A stretch of DNA of 61,583 bases from Micromonospora parva (GCF_000718515.1 NZ_JNZS01000029.1:1-61583); one strand, 5' to 3'. Counted from the first letter of the stretch, positions 37,123-46,860 are shown. The notes: generated by a model not told the origin, from the letters alone. Translations and numbers: made by a program.

Positions 37123-38553
37123 TCAGCCGACCGCGCCCTCCATCTGAAGCTCGATCAGACGGTTGAGCTCCAGGGCGTACTCCATCGGAAGCTCCTTGGC
37201 GATCGGCTCGATGAAGCCGCGCACGATCATGGCCATCGCCTCGTCCTCGCTCAGGCCCCGGCTCATCAGGTAGAAGAGCTGGTCGTCGCTGATCTTGGAG
37301 ACGGTCGCCTCGTGCCCCATCGACACGTCGTCCTCGCGGATGTCGACGTACGGGTAGGTGTCCGAACGGGAGATGGTGTCGACCAGCAACGCGTCGCACT
37401 TGACGGTGCTCCGGCTGTGGTGCGAACCCTCCAGCACCTGCACCAGACCGCGGTACGAGGTGCGGCCGCCGCCACGGGCGATCGACTTCGACACGATGGT
37501 GCTGCTCGTGTGGGGGGCCGCGTGCACCATCTTGGCGCCGGCGTCCTGGTGCTGACCCTCGCCGGCCATCGCCACCGAGAGCACCTCGCCCTTGGCGTGC
37601 TCACCGGTCATGTAGACCGCCGGGTACTTCATGGTCACCTTGGAGCCGATGTTGCCGTCGACCCACTCCATGGTCGCGCCCTCGTGGCAGACGGCGCGCT
37701 TGGTGACCAGGTTGTAGACGTTGTTCGACCAGTTCTGGATGGTCGTGTAGCGGCAGCGCGCGTTCTTCTTGACGATGATCTCCACGACCGCGCTGTGCAG
37801 CGAGTCGGAGGAGTACAGCGGCGCGGTGCAGCCCTCGACGTAGTGGACGTACGCACCCTCGTCGACGATGATCAGCGTCCGCTCGAACTGGCCCATGTTC
37901 TCCGTGTTGATCCGGAAGTAGGCCTGCAGCGGGATCTCCACGTGCACGCCCTTCGGCACGTAGATGAACGAGCCACCGGACCACACGGAGGTGTTCAGCG
38001 CGGCGAACTTGTTGTCGCCGACCGGGATCACCGTGCCGAAATACTCCTTGAAGACGTCCTCGTGCTCGCGCAGCGCCGTGTCGGTGTCCAGGAAGAGGAC
38101 GCCCTGCTCCTCAAGGTCCTCACGGATCTTGTGGTAGACGACCTCGGACTCGTACTGCGCCGCGACACCGGCGACCAGGCGCTGCTTCTCCGCCTCCGGG
38201 ATGCCCAGCCGGTCGTAGGTGTTCTTGATGTCCTCGGGCAGGTCCTCCCAGCTGGTGGCCTGCTTCTCGGTGGACCGCACGAAGTACTTGATGTTGTCGA
38301 AGTCGATCCCAGTGAGGTCCGCGCCCCACGCCGGCATCGGCTTGCGGCCGAACAGCCGCAGGCCCTTCAGCCGCAGGTCGAGCATCCACTCCGGCTCGTT
38401 CTTCTTCGCCGAGATGTCCCGCACCACCGCCTCGTTGATGCCGCGCTGGGCGACCGCGCCGGCGGCGTCCGGGTCGGACCAGCCGTACTCGTACCGGCCC
38501 AGGGCGGCGAGCTGCTCTTCCTGGGTCAGGGGCTGGACGATCTGCTCGGTCAT
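37123..38553 (-). CDS. sufB: Fe-S assembly scaffold SufB
   Basis: 476-residue SufB, the cluster scaffold of the SufBC2D complex. Family blocks: [19 protein letters not shown], the core Cys in [24 protein letters not shown] [20 protein letters not shown], and the C-terminal [20 protein letters not shown]. It is coupled to sufR by a four-base overlap (ATGA). No intein is inserted, unlike some mycobacterial SufB. Confidence 0.97.
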   Translation of the reverse strand: MTEQIVQPLTQEEQLAALGRYEYGWSDPDAAGAVAQRGINEAVVRDISAKKNEPEWMLDLRLKGLRLFGRKPMPAWGADLTGIDFDNIKYFVRSTEKQATSWEDLPEDIKNTYDRLGIPEAEKQRLVAGVAAQYESEVVYHKIREDLEEQGVLFLDTDTALREHEDVFKEYFGTVIPVGDNKFAALNTSVWSGGSFIYVPKGVHVEIPLQAYFRINTENMGQFERTLIIVDEGAYVHYVEGCTAPLYSSDSLHSAVVEIIVKKNARCRYTTIQNWSNNVYNLVTKRAVCHEGATMEWVDGNIGSKVTMKYPAVYMTGEHAKGEVLSVAMAGEGQHQDAGAKMVHAAPHTSSTIVSKSIARGGGRTSYRGLVQVLEGSHHSRSTVKCDALLVDTISRSDTYPYVDIREDDVSMGHEATVSKISDDQLFYLMSRGLSEDEAMAMIVRGFIEPIAKELPMEYALELNRLIELQMEGAVG

Positions 38554-39350
38554 CTATCTGTCCTCACAGTGGTGACGGGATTACCGGATTGAGCGCGGCC
38601 CGGCTGAGCCGGGATGTGCGTGGTGCACACCCCGTCGCCGTGCGCGATGGTGGCCAGACGCTGCACGTGGGTGCCGACCAGACGGGAGATGACCGCGGTC
38701 TCGGCCTCGCACAGCTGAGGAAACTCGGCGGCCACGTGCGCCACCGGGCAGTGGTTCTGACAGAGCTGGCCGCCGGAGGCGATCGTGGTCGCGTTGGCAG
38801 CGTAACCCTCGGCGGTGAGCGCTGCGGCGAGTGCCTCGGCTCGGGCGAGAGGGTCATCGCCGGCGTCCTCCATGGCCGTCCGACAACGGGACTCGAGGGC
38901 GGAGACCTGCTCGGTGGCGAACGCCTCGACCGCGTCCGAGCCGCCGCTGCGGGCGATCCACCGCAGCGCGGCGGTGGCCATGTTGTCGTAGTGGTGTGTG
39001 CCACAGCGGACCCGGGCGGCCTCGGTCAGCAGGAACACCTTGGCCGGGCGCCCCCGACCACGGCTGCCCTGCACGGTCTGCTCGCGGGCGTAGACGTCAC
39101 CGTCCAGGAGCATCGCGTCCAGGTGCCGGCGGATCGCCGCCGGACTGAGCCCGAGCGCCGCGCCAAGCTGCGCGGCGGTGGCGGCACCCTGTTCCAGCAG
39201 CAGTCGGGTGACCCGATCCCGGGTGGAGATCTCGGCCACCGCCGGACCGGCGAGGCCGGCCGACGTGCCCACGGCGGGCGCGGACACCGGCGCACCGACG
39301 GCCGCTACGGCCGTCGGTTGGTGCCCGGAGAGCGCCGCCGCGTTTTTCAC
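38550..39350 (-). CDS. sufR: SufR-type Fe-S-responsive repressor of the suf operon
   Basis: 266-residue winged-helix regulator. The N-terminal HTH spans [23 protein letters not shown]. The C-terminal half carries the Cys cluster expected to hold an Fe-S centre: [18 protein letters not shown] and GVCTTHIP. In actinobacteria SufR represses the suf operon when clusters are plentiful. It is first in the operon and coupled to sufB. The GTG start (MKNAAAL) has no ribosome binding site, but TAACGT lies seven bases upstream, suggesting a leaderless mRNA. Confidence 0.94.
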   Translation of the reverse strand: MKNAAALSGHQPTAVAAVGAPVSAPAVGTSAGLAGPAVAEISTRDRVTRLLLEQGAATAAQLGAALGLSPAAIRRHLDAMLLDGDVYAREQTVQGSRGRGRPAKVFLLTEAARVRCGTHHYDNMATAALRWIARSGGSDAVEAFATEQVSALESRCRTAMEDAGDDPLARAEALAAALTAEGYAANATTIASGGQLCQNHCPVAHVAAEFPQLCEAETAVISRLVGTHVQRLATIAHGDGVCTTHIPAQPGRAQSGNPVTTVRTDR

Positions 39351-39357
39351 AACGCCA

Positions 39358-39370
39358 ACGTTACGTAATT
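39358..39370 (-). promoter_or_regulatory. suf operon promoter with small palindrome
   Basis: On the minus strand, -10 TAACGT (39363-39358) ends seven bases before the sufR GTG, fitting a leaderless transcript. The palindrome TTACGTAA (39361-39368) overlaps its upstream edge and is a candidate SufR contact, though it is too short to be confident. Confidence 0.4.
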
Positions 39371-39453
39371 ACCCGGAGGGCCGCAAACCCGGGCCCCGGT
39401 GATCCCAACCACCGAGCTGCCGGAGTCGGACGGACCTCGATCACTACGGTGCG

Positions 39454-39459
39454 TAGGAT
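39454..39459 (+). promoter_or_regulatory. -10 element for a leaderless ctaA mRNA
   Basis: TAGGAT (TAnnnT) ends seven bases before the GTG start of the haem A synthase gene; no Shine-Dalgarno is present. Confidence 0.45.
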
Positions 39460-39466
39460 TTGCGCC

Positions 39467-40414
39467 GTGAACCGAATCGTCCGTCCGGTCTCCGGCATCC
39501 TGCTGCGCCGCCTCGCGCTCGCCTCGATCATCGCGAACGTGGGCATCGTCGTCACCGGCGGGGCCGTCCGGTTGACCGCCTCGGGCCTCGGCTGCCCCAC
39601 CTGGCCGCGGTGCACCGACGATTCGTACGTCACCACCCCCGAGATGGGCATCTACGGGGTGATCGAGTTCGGCAACCGGCTGCTGACCTTCGCGGTGGGC
39701 CTCATCGCGCTGGCCACCGTGCTGGCGGTGCTGGTCCACCGGCCGCGCCGGCCCGGGCTCCTCGCGCTGGCCGTCGCCGTCTTCCTCGGCATTCCCGCGC
39801 AGGCGGTGATCGGTGGCATCACCGTGCTGACCAATCTCAACCCGTGGGTGGTCGGGCTGCACTTCCTCGCCTCGATGGCGGTGATCGCCGCCGCGTACGC
39901 GCTCTGGCGGCGCATCGTCGACCCCGACGGCCCGGTCGTGGCGGTCGTGCCCGCCCCGCTGCGCACCCTCGCTCGGATCACCACCGGCGTCAGCGTCGCG
40001 GTGCTGGTCATCGGCACCTGGGTGACCGGCAGCGGCCCGCACGCCGGCGACCACGGCGCCGCCCGCAACGGCCTGGACCCGGAGTCGATCTCCCAGGTGC
40101 ACGCCGACGCGGTCTTCCTGCTCATCGGCCTCACGGTGGCGCTCATCTTCGCGTTCCGCGCCGTCGGTGCGCAGCGGGCCACCCGCGCCGCGGTCATCCT
40201 GCTGGTTGTGGAGCTGAGTCAGGGCCTGATCGGTTTCGTGCAGTACTTCACCCACGTGCCGGCGCTCCTGGTCGGGGCACACATGCTCGGCTCGTGCCTG
40301 GTGCTGCTGGCCACCCTGGCGGTGCAGTGGTCCACCCGGGAACGCCGGCCGGTCACCCCGGCGCCCCGGGCCACCCCGGCCGAGGAGGCCACCCCGGTCC
40401 CGACCCCCGCCTGA
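39467..40414 (+). CDS. ctaA: Haem A synthase (COX15/CtaA)
   Basis: 315-residue membrane protein with about eight helices that oxidises haem O to haem A for aa3-type cytochrome oxidase. The family start GGAVRLTASGLGCPTWPRC contains the conserved Cys pair, followed by EFGNRLLTF with a ligand-region Glu; His residues lie in GLHFLAS, QVHADA and GAHMLGS. A Pro/Ala/Thr-rich tail ends the protein. The ATP-grasp gene converges on it. The haem O synthase ctaB is 1.7 kb away. Confidence 0.95.
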   Translation: MNRIVRPVSGILLRRLALASIIANVGIVVTGGAVRLTASGLGCPTWPRCTDDSYVTTPEMGIYGVIEFGNRLLTFAVGLIALATVLAVLVHRPRRPGLLALAVAVFLGIPAQAVIGGITVLTNLNPWVVGLHFLASMAVIAAAYALWRRIVDPDGPVVAVVPAPLRTLARITTGVSVAVLVIGTWVTGSGPHAGDHGAARNGLDPESISQVHADAVFLLIGLTVALIFAFRAVGAQRATRAAVILLVVELSQGLIGFVQYFTHVPALLVGAHMLGSCLVLLATLAVQWSTRERRPVTPAPRATPAEEATPVPTPA

Positions 40415-40464
40415 CAACCCCCGCGCGCCCCGGCACGCAACCGCCCGACGGGCCGGTAACCGCC

Positions 40465-40512
40465 GCGCCCCGCGCCCCGCGCCCCGCGCCCCGCGCCCCG
40501 CGCCCCGCGCCG
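40465..40512. repeat. Seven-base tandem repeat next to hairpin element B
   Basis: GCGCCCC repeated six times plus a partial seventh, ending directly against the palindromic element at 40513. A C-rich low-complexity tract also abuts copy A of that element. Confidence 0.9.
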
Positions 40513-40588
40513 AAGATCGTGCTCGAACCAGGAAGTAGTGGCCTCACGAGGCGCGGACACCACTACAACAATGAACGAGCACGATCTT
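40513..40588. repeat. Palindromic hairpin element, copy B
   Basis: Outer arms AAGATCGTGCTCG (40513-40525) and CGAGCACGATCTT (40576-40588) pair perfectly over 13 bp. Inner TAGTGG/CCACTA and GCCTC/GAGGC pairings follow. Its first 33 bases match copy A at 32289 except at two positions. It lies between the convergent ctaA and ATP-grasp genes. Confidence 0.88.
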
Positions 40589-40603
40589 CCGGCCGGCGCC
40601 CCG

Positions 40604-41524
40604 TCAGCCGGGGCGGGTCAGGTGGGTGGTGATCGCGTCGGCGAGCCGGTCGGGGGCGCCGTCGGCGTACCCGATGAAGAGCGACGGTTCGGTCAGCTCC
40701 AGCTCGACCAGGACCGGCTTGCCGTCCGGGCCGGGGATCAGGTCGACCCGCGCGTAGAGCAGCTGTCGAGTGCCGCCGGGCACCGCCGCGAGGGTCTGCT
40801 CGGCCACGGCCAGCTGGTCGGCTCGGGCGGTGCGCGCGGTGATCTCTTCGGCCTTGTAGAGCCCGTCCGGGCCGAGATCCGGCCCGGTCAGCATCGGACC
40901 CTTGCGGATCGCGTGGCTGAACGCGAGCCCCTCCGGACCGGCCAGGAAGAGCAGCGCCGTCTCGCCCTCGGTGTCGACGGCACGCAGGTACGGCTGGACC
41001 ATGGTCACCCGGCCGGCGTCGGAGAGCCGGCGAACATGCGCGGCGGCCAACTCCCGGTGTTCCGGGTCGGCCAGGTCGTAGCGGCCGGTGTCCTGGCTGC
41101 CGGCGCTGACGGCGGGCTTGAGCACGTACTCGCCGGTCTCGGCGGGTGCTTGCCAGCTCTCCCCCGGCTCGATCCAGGTCGTCGGCACTGTCGGCACCCC
41201 GGCGGCGCTCAGCTCACCGAGGTAGCGCTTGTCGGTGTTCCAGCGGACCACGTCGGCCGGGTTGACCAGCGCCGGGACGCCCGCCGCCCAGGACACGAAC
41301 TCGTCGCGGCGCAACGCGTAGTCCCAGGGTGAGCGGAGCACGACCAGGTCGTAGGACGACCAGTCGACGTCGGGGTCGTCCCAGACCACGGATTGGGCGG
41401 CGACGCCGCGGGCGGCGAGCGGGGCGAGGACCAACCGGTCGTCCGGGTCGAGGTCGGCCAGCTCGGAGCAGGTGACGAGAGCGACCCGGGGTTCCCCCCG
41501 GGCCGACTGGTGATATGTGGTCAA
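40604..41524 (-). CDS. ATP-grasp domain protein
   Basis: 306-residue ATP-grasp ligase-like protein. Visible features: VVLRSPWDYALRRDEF near residue 60, the ATP-binding VLKPAVSAGSQDTGRY, the QPYLRAVDTEGE region, and the metal-binding end VLVELELTEPSLF. This ELEL(T/I)EPSLF pattern is shared with DcsG-like and glutathione-synthetase-like enzymes, but the substrate here is unknown. The start is uncertain: the open frame begins at TTG without a ribosome binding site, and TAGACA lies six bases upstream, an imperfect -10 for a leaderless mRNA. Confidence 0.82.
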   Translation of the reverse strand: MTTYHQSARGEPRVALVTCSELADLDPDDRLVLAPLAARGVAAQSVVWDDPDVDWSSYDLVVLRSPWDYALRRDEFVSWAAGVPALVNPADVVRWNTDKRYLGELSAAGVPTVPTTWIEPGESWQAPAETGEYVLKPAVSAGSQDTGRYDLADPEHRELAAAHVRRLSDAGRVTMVQPYLRAVDTEGETALLFLAGPEGLAFSHAIRKGPMLTGPDLGPDGLYKAEEITARTARADQLAVAEQTLAAVPGGTRQLLYARVDLIPGPDGKPVLVELELTEPSLFIGYADGAPDRLADAITTHLTRPG

Positions 41525-41537
41525 TTCAACTGTCTAT

Positions 41538-41873
41538 TCAGCGGGACATCGTGCGGCGGGCCATCGACCGCCAGAGGTCGTTGCTCGGACGCATCTGGTC
41601 CATCAGCTCACGCTCCCAGGCGTTCTCGACGGTGACTCCCGCCTTGGCGCACGCCTCCCGGGCGGTGACGGTGTCGTCGGCGAACTGGTCGCCCCACTCA
41701 CCGTCGGAACCCACCAGGACGATCCGCGCGCCACGCTTGCCGACGTACTCGATGACCGCCTTCGCGCCGCCGTGCCCGGCGGCGAACGCCTTGAGGCCCG
41801 CGACCAGGCCGTGGGGCGCCTGCTCGCCGGTGGTCTGCTCGGCCGTCAGCGTCGTATCGGAACCATCTGCCAT
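41538..41873 (-). CDS. Hypothetical protein, conserved-looking
   Basis: 111-residue protein I do not recognise. Visible: GLVAGLKAFAAGHGGAKAVIEYVG, then KRGARIVLVGSDGEWGD and a C-terminal REACAKAGVTVENAWERE. It has an alternating alpha/beta pattern and a single Cys. It seems leaderless: TAGGCT (41886-41881) ends seven bases before the ATG. Codon use is normal for the region. It is followed by the ATP-grasp gene after 13 bases, so the two may be cotranscribed. Confidence 0.7.
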   Translation of the reverse strand: MADGSDTTLTAEQTTGEQAPHGLVAGLKAFAAGHGGAKAVIEYVGKRGARIVLVGSDGEWGDQFADDTVTAREACAKAGVTVENAWERELMDQMRPSNDLWRSMARRTMSR

Positions 41874-42163
41874 GACGCGAAGCCTAAGCAGAGTTGCACC
41901 CGGTCGCGCGAGAACCATGAACCTTTTGTGATGCCAATTACCTACAGGTTTAAGGACGACCACAGGTTTGCTGTCCGTTTATATCAGGACTTTTGCGCTC
42001 AAACCACGTGGGCAAAACGCCCCCGAACCATCCTGAGTTGAGCCGACCTGGCTCATGCTGAAAGTTACTCTGATGTGACGTTAAAAGCGGACAACTCATC
42101 CACGTTCATGATTAGTCAGTGGATCATCGCCGTCAAGCGCCGACCGGGCGGGGTGGGGACGGG
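41874..42163. other. A+T-rich 290-base intergenic region upstream of the hypothetical gene
   Basis: Clearly richer in A+T than the rest of the window (for example around 41925-42000 and 42060-42120). It lies between the start of the hypothetical gene and the end of ctaB. No convincing open frame, terminator or known riboswitch fold is visible. It may hold a small RNA, an extended promoter or remnant foreign DNA. Confidence 0.5.
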
Positions 42164-43117
42164 TCAGATCAGCGCGTCGAGCGCGACGGCCACGAATACG
42201 ATCGTCAGGTACGTCGTTGACCAGTGGAACAGCCGCATCGGCTTGACCGCCTCGCCGCGCGTCGCACGCCGGCAGAGCTTGTGCGCCTCGACCACGAAGA
42301 TGGCACCCACCACCAGGGTCGGCACCCCGTAGATCGCGCTGAGCCCCAGCGGCCAGACGGCCAGGGAGGTGAGCACGGTGAGCCACGCGAAGATCAGGAT
42401 CTCGGCGTTCACCCGGCGGACCGAGGCCACCACCGGCAGCATCGGGATGCCGGCCCGGGCGTAGTCGTCCTTGTACTTCATGGCGAGCGGGTAGAAGTGC
42501 GGCATCTGCCAGAAGAAGACCACAGCGAACAGCCCCCACGCGGCCGGCGCCAACGAGCCCGTCACCGCCGCCCACCCGATCAGCACCGGGGCCGCCCCGC
42601 AGGCGCCGCCCCAGAAGGTGTTCGCCGGGGTGGAGCGCTTGAGCCACAGGGTGTAGACGAGGTCGTAGTAGGCGATCGCGGCGAGGGTCAGCGCGGCGGC
42701 CAGCAGATTGGTGAACGCCGCCATCAGGGCGACCGACACCGCCGCCAACACCAGACCGAAGATCAACGCGCTGCGCGGCGAGACGGTGTGCGCCGGCAGC
42801 GGCCGACGCTTGGTACGCCGCATCAACTGGTCGATGTCCCGGTCGATGTAGCAGTTGAGCACGCTGGCCGCGCCGGCGGCGAGCGAGCCGCCGATCAGGA
42901 CGACGGCCATCAGCCACAGCGACGGCAGCCCGCCCTCGGCGAGCATCATCGCCGGGATGGTGGTGACCAGCAGCAACTCGACGATCCGAGGCTTGGTGAG
43001 CGTCACGTACGCCGAGATGACCGCGCGTACGTCCCGCCGGGCCACCGTGCCCTCGGCCGCCCGCGCCGGATGCTGCCCGGCCGGGTTGCTCGCGGGGCGC
43101 TCGGTGATCATGCTCAC
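42164..43117 (-). CDS. ctaB: Protohaem IX farnesyltransferase (haem O synthase)
   Basis: 317-residue UbiA-family membrane prenyltransferase converting haem B to haem O. The first Asp-rich motif is [20 protein letters not shown] and the second region is [31 protein letters not shown] is the usual N-terminal motif. About nine helices. GTG (two codons before an ATG) is chosen because GGAAGGTGG lies six bases upstream. It is divergent from tkt, which is common in actinobacteria. Confidence 0.95.
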   Translation of the reverse strand: MSMITERPASNPAGQHPARAAEGTVARRDVRAVISAYVTLTKPRIVELLLVTTIPAMMLAEGGLPSLWLMAVVLIGGSLAAGAASVLNCYIDRDIDQLMRRTKRRPLPAHTVSPRSALIFGLVLAAVSVALMAAFTNLLAAALTLAAIAYYDLVYTLWLKRSTPANTFWGGACGAAPVLIGWAAVTGSLAPAAWGLFAVVFFWQMPHFYPLAMKYKDDYARAGIPMLPVVASVRRVNAEILIFAWLTVLTSLAVWPLGLSAIYGVPTLVVGAIFVVEAHKLCRRATRGEAVKPMRLFHWSTTYLTIVFVAVALDALI

Positions 43118-43193
43118 GGATTGCCACCTTCCGGCATCGGGCACGGGGAGATCGGATCGGTCGGGACCGGGAGGGTCCGCATACCGACCCACA

Positions 43194-43199
43194 CACTAC
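43194..43199 (-). promoter_or_regulatory. Candidate ctaB -10 element
   Basis: TAGTGT on the minus strand, about 77 bases before the ctaB start, in the ctaB-tkt divergent region. Position and TAnnnT pattern only. Confidence 0.3.
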
Positions 43200-43383
43200 G
43201 CGTCGTCGTTTTGGCTGCCCGGCCGACCCGACAACGGTGCGGGTCGTCACACCACCGGGTTGAACCGAGCATCCGGATGGTCACGTAGCGCACACCATGC
43301 GCAGATCCCCGGGCGCACGTTTAGGGACGCTCGATAAGGTCATCGGTGAGGGTTCCGCCCATCTGCCGAGGAGCACAACCATC

Positions 43384-45522
43384 GTGGCTGTTAAACGACC
43401 CGAGCACTCCGCACTGAACTGGTCCGACCTCGATCGCCGGGCCGTCGATACCGTCCGCGTGCTGGCCATGGACGCCGTAGAGAAATCCGGCAACGGTCAC
43501 CCGGGCACCGCGATGAGCCTCGCGCCCGCGGCGTACCTCCTCTTCAACCGGGTCATGCGGCACAACCCGGCCGACCCGAACTGGCCCGGCCGCGACCGGT
43601 TCGTCCTCTCCGCCGGGCACTCCAGCCTGACGCTCTACATCCAGCTGTTCCTCTCCGGTTACCCGCTGAGCCTGGACGACCTGAAGTCGCTGCGGCAGTG
43701 GGGCTCGCAGACGCCGGGGCACCCCGAGCACGGGCACACGCCGGGCGTCGAGACCACCACCGGCCCGCTCGGGCAGGGTCTGGGCAACGCGGTCGGCATG
43801 GCCATGGCGGCCCGCCGCGAGCGCGGCCTGTTCGACCCCGAGGCCGAGCTCGGCGCGTCCGTCTTCGACCACGACATCTGGTGCATCGTCTCCGACGGTG
43901 ACATCGAAGAGGGCATCAGCCACGAGGCCAGCGCGCTCGCCGGGCACCAGCAGCTGGGCAACCTCACGGTGATCTACGACGACAACGAGATCTCCATCGA
44001 GGACGACACCCGGATCGCCAAGAGCGAGGACGTGGCCGCCCGCTACGAGGCGTACGGCTGGCACGTGCAGACCGTCGACTGGCGCAGCGGCGACGCCGAC
44101 CAGGGCGACTACCACGAGGACGCCGAGGCGCTCTACGCGGCGCTGCTGGCCGCCAAGGCGGAGACCGCCCGCCCCTCCTTCATCGCGCTGCGCACCATCA
44201 TCGGCTGGCCCGCCCCCAACAAGCAGAACACCGGCAAGATCCACGGCTCGGCGCTGGGCGCCGACGAGGTGAAGGCCACCAAGCGGATCCTCGACTTCGA
44301 CCCGGAGCAGACGTTCCAGGTCGACGAGGAGGTGCTCAGCCACGCCCGCACGGTGATGGGACGCGGCTCCGACGCCCAGCAGGAGTGGACCACCGCGTTC
44401 GACGCGTGGAAGAAGGCCAACCCGGAGCGCACCGCGCTCTACGAGCGGTTGGCGGGCCGCGTACTCCCCGACGGCTGGACCGACGCGTTGCCGGTCTTCC
44501 CCGCGGACGCCAAGGGGGTGGCCACCCGGGCCGCGTCCGGCAAGGTGCTGGAGGCGCTCGCGCCGGTGCTCCCGGAGCTGTGGGGTGGCTCGGCCGACCT
44601 GGCCGAGAGCAACAACACCACGATGAAGGGCGAGCCGTCGTTCATCCCGGCCGCCCACGCCACCAAGGACTTCCCGGGCCACGAGTACGGCCGCACGCTG
44701 CACTTCGGCATCCGTGAGCACGCCATGGGCGCGATCCTCAACGGCATCGCCCTGCACGGCGGCACCCGCCCGTACGGCGGCACGTTCCTGGTCTTCAGCG
44801 ACTACATGCGCCCGTCGGTGCGGCTGGCCGCGCTGATGAAGCTGCCGGTGACCTACGTCTGGACGCACGACTCGATCGGCCTCGGCGAGGACGGCCCGAC
44901 CCACCAGCCGGTGGAGCACCTGACCGCGCTGCGCGCCATCCCGGGCCTGGACGTGGTCCGTCCGGCGGACGCCAACGAGACCGCCTGGGCCTGGCGGAAG
45001 GCGCTGGAGCACACCGACCGGCCGACCGCGCTGGCGCTGAGCCGTCAGCCGCTGCCGACCTTGGACCGCGACGTCCTGGGCAGCGCGGAAGGCGTGGCCA
45101 ACGGTGGCTACGTGCTGGCCGAGGCGTCCAACGGCAAGCCTCAGGTGATCATCATCGGCACCGGTTCCGAGGTGCAGCTCTGCCTGACCGCCTGGGAGCG
45201 GCTGGAGGCCGACGGCACCCCGACCCGGGTCGTCTCGATGCCCTGCCAGGAATGGTTCTACGAGCAGGACGAGGCGTACCGGGAGTCGGTGCTCCCGCGC
45301 GGGGTAAAGGCACGGGTGAGCGTGGAGGCGGGCATCGCGATGTCCTGGCGCGGCATCGTCGGTGACCTCGGCGAGAGCGTCAGCCTGGAGCACTACGGAG
45401 CGAGCGCCCCGCACACCGTGCTCTTCGAGCAGTTCGGGTTCACCCCCGACCGGATCGTGGCGGCAGCACACGCCTCGCTGGCCCGGGTGGGCGACATCAC
45501 CGGTTTCACGACCGGCAACTGA
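43384..45522 (+). CDS. tkt: Transketolase
   Basis: 712-residue thiamine-diphosphate enzyme of the pentose phosphate pathway. Visible: KSGNGHPGTAMSLAP, HTPGVETTTGPLGQG, the TPP motif SDGDIEEGISHEAS with DDNEIS, and LHFGIREHAMGAILNGIA with the catalytic Glu. It is the first gene of the tkt-tal-pgi-zwf-opcA-pgl operon. GTG start (MAVKRPEHS) with GAGGAG upstream; more upstream frames lack conserved sequence. Confidence 0.97.
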   Translation: MAVKRPEHSALNWSDLDRRAVDTVRVLAMDAVEKSGNGHPGTAMSLAPAAYLLFNRVMRHNPADPNWPGRDRFVLSAGHSSLTLYIQLFLSGYPLSLDDLKSLRQWGSQTPGHPEHGHTPGVETTTGPLGQGLGNAVGMAMAARRERGLFDPEAELGASVFDHDIWCIVSDGDIEEGISHEASALAGHQQLGNLTVIYDDNEISIEDDTRIAKSEDVAARYEAYGWHVQTVDWRSGDADQGDYHEDAEALYAALLAAKAETARPSFIALRTIIGWPAPNKQNTGKIHGSALGADEVKATKRILDFDPEQTFQVDEEVLSHARTVMGRGSDAQQEWTTAFDAWKKANPERTALYERLAGRVLPDGWTDALPVFPADAKGVATRAASGKVLEALAPVLPELWGGSADLAESNNTTMKGEPSFIPAAHATKDFPGHEYGRTLHFGIREHAMGAILNGIALHGGTRPYGGTFLVFSDYMRPSVRLAALMKLPVTYVWTHDSIGLGEDGPTHQPVEHLTALRAIPGLDVVRPADANETAWAWRKALEHTDRPTALALSRQPLPTLDRDVLGSAEGVANGGYVLAEASNGKPQVIIIGTGSEVQLCLTAWERLEADGTPTRVVSMPCQEWFYEQDEAYRESVLPRGVKARVSVEAGIAMSWRGIVGDLGESVSLEHYGASAPHTVLFEQFGFTPDRIVAAAHASLARVGDITGFTTGN

Positions 45523-45537
45523 GGGAGCGTGGATGGC

Positions 45538-46713
45538 ATGACGGACAAGCTGAATGAGCTCACCGCCGCGGGTGTGGCGGTCTGGCTCGACGATCTTTCC
45601 CGGGTGCGGTTGAGCTCCGGCGGGCTGGACCAGCTGCGCCGCGAGAAGCACGTGGCCGGCGTCACCACCAACCCGACGATCTTCGCCAAGGCGCTGAGCG
45701 ACGCCGACGAGTACAACTGGCAGCTGCGCGACCTCGCCACCCGTGGCGTGGACGTGGAAGAGGCCGTACGGATGCTCACCACGTACGACGTACGGTGGGC
45801 CTGCGACGTCATGCGCCCGTCGTACGACGGCAGCGCCGGTGTCGACGGCCGGGTCTCGATCGAGGTGGACCCGCGCAGCGCGCACGACGCGGACAAGACC
45901 GTCGCCGAGGCCAAGGCGCTGTGGTGGCTGGTGGACCGGCCCAACCTCTTCATCAAGATCCCGGCCACCGAGGAGGGCCTGTCGGCGATCACCGACACCC
46001 TCGCCGAGGGGATCAGCGTCAACGTGACGCTGATCTTCGGTCTGGACCGCTACTCGGCGGTCATGGAGGCGTTCCTGGCCGGTCTGGAGCAGGCCAAGGC
46101 CAACGGTCACGACCTGTCGAAGATCGGCTCGGTCGCGTCGTTCTTCGTCTCCCGGGTCGACTCCGAGGTCGACAAGCGGCTGGAGAAGGTCGGCTCCGAC
46201 CAGGCCAAGGGCCTCAAGGGCAAGGCCGCCGTCGCCAACGCCCAACTGGCGTACGAGCGCTACACCGAGGTGTTCTCCTCGGACCGCTGGAAGGCGCTCG
46301 AGGCGGCCGGCGCGCACCCGCAGCGGCCGCTGTGGGCGTCCACCTCGACGAAGAACCCGGACTACCGGGACGTGATCTACGTCGAGGAGCTGATCGCCCC
46401 CGGCACGGTCAACACGATGCCGGAGGCGGTCATCCACGCGTACGCCGATCACGGCGAGACGCGCGGCGACACCGTGACCGGCGCCTACGACGCGGCCCGG
46501 AAGGTCTTCGCGGACCTGGAGTCGGTCGGGGTGGACATGTCCGACGTGATCGCCACCCTGGAGCGCGAGGGTGTGGAGAAGTTCGAGGCGAGCTGGCAGG
46601 AGCTGCTCGACGGTGTCAGCAAGTCGCTGGCGGCGGCGGGCACCGGCAAGGGCTCGCCGAACAAGGCGGCCAAGGGCAACGCCAAGGCCGCCGAGAAGGC
46701 TGGTGGCGCATGA
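45538..46713 (+). CDS. tal: Transaldolase
   Basis: 391-residue transaldolase of the longer actinobacterial class. The Schiff-base Lys is in [13 protein letters not shown]; other family motifs are [27 protein letters not shown] and [14 protein letters not shown] (MTDKLNEL) is chosen because GAGGGAG has proper spacing to it. The C-terminal 30 residues are Ala/Lys/Gly-rich. It is linked to pgi through two short coupled frames in a tandem repeat. Confidence 0.97.
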   Translation: MTDKLNELTAAGVAVWLDDLSRVRLSSGGLDQLRREKHVAGVTTNPTIFAKALSDADEYNWQLRDLATRGVDVEEAVRMLTTYDVRWACDVMRPSYDGSAGVDGRVSIEVDPRSAHDADKTVAEAKALWWLVDRPNLFIKIPATEEGLSAITDTLAEGISVNVTLIFGLDRYSAVMEAFLAGLEQAKANGHDLSKIGSVASFFVSRVDSEVDKRLEKVGSDQAKGLKGKAAVANAQLAYERYTEVFSSDRWKALEAAGAHPQRPLWASTSTKNPDYRDVIYVEELIAPGTVNTMPEAVIHAYADHGETRGDTVTGAYDAARKVFADLESVGVDMSDVIATLEREGVEKFEASWQELLDGVSKSLAAAGTGKGSPNKAAKGNAKAAEKAGGA

Positions 46714-46784
46714 GCGAGCGAATCAGCAAGCTCAGTGCAACGGTGCCTCATGGCGGCACGCAGCGAAGCGGAGTGACGGCATGA
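46710..46784 (+). CDS. Short coupled open frame 1 (24 codons) between tal and pgi
   Basis: Starts with the ATGA overlapping the tal stop and encodes [20 protein letters not shown] plus four residues. It ends in GCATGA, where the next frame begins. It lies in a tandem repeat whose units carry a ribosome binding site (AAGCGGAG) and start. A function for the peptide is doubtful; it may just keep ribosomes moving from tal to pgi. Confidence 0.35.
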   Translation: MSERISKLSATVPHGGTQRSGVTA

Positions 46785-46860
46785 GCGAGCGCAGCGAGCG
46801 AATCAGCAAGCTCAGTGCGATGAGGCCTCATGACGGCACGCAGCGAAGCGGAGTGATGGC
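46710..46860 (+). repeat. Tandem 71/80-bp repeat carrying start codon and ribosome binding site, between tal and pgi
   Basis: Two units share AATCAGCAAGCTCAGTGC, CCTCATG and CACGCAGCGAAGCGGAGTGA; a third partial unit is the pgi start itself (GCATGAGCGA). Unit 2 has a 9-base insertion (GCGCAGCGA). Each unit begins with ATG and ends in an ATGA overlap with the next. The sequence looks like a dispersed genomic repeat rather than unique spacer. Confidence 0.9.

Noticed and set aside
41874..42163. Riboswitch upstream of the hypothetical gene or ctaB
   Set aside because: No recognisable conserved box or pairing of a known class, and the hypothetical gene appears leaderless.
39000..43117. Whole region as a horizontally acquired island
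   Set aside because: Apart from the short A+T-rich gap, composition and gene content (suf, ctaA, ctaB, tkt) are ordinary actinobacterial core.
45775..45800. GTACGACGTACGGT inside tal as a third AcnR operator
   Set aside because: The half-site spacing differs from the 18-bp palindrome, and the sequence is explained by the codons for TTYDVRW within a coding region.
43321..46452. Very long open frame antisense to tkt and tal
   Set aside because: It mirrors the codon bias of the two enzymes and encodes His/Gly/Val/Arg-rich low complexity with no domain; tkt and tal are unmistakable on the other strand.
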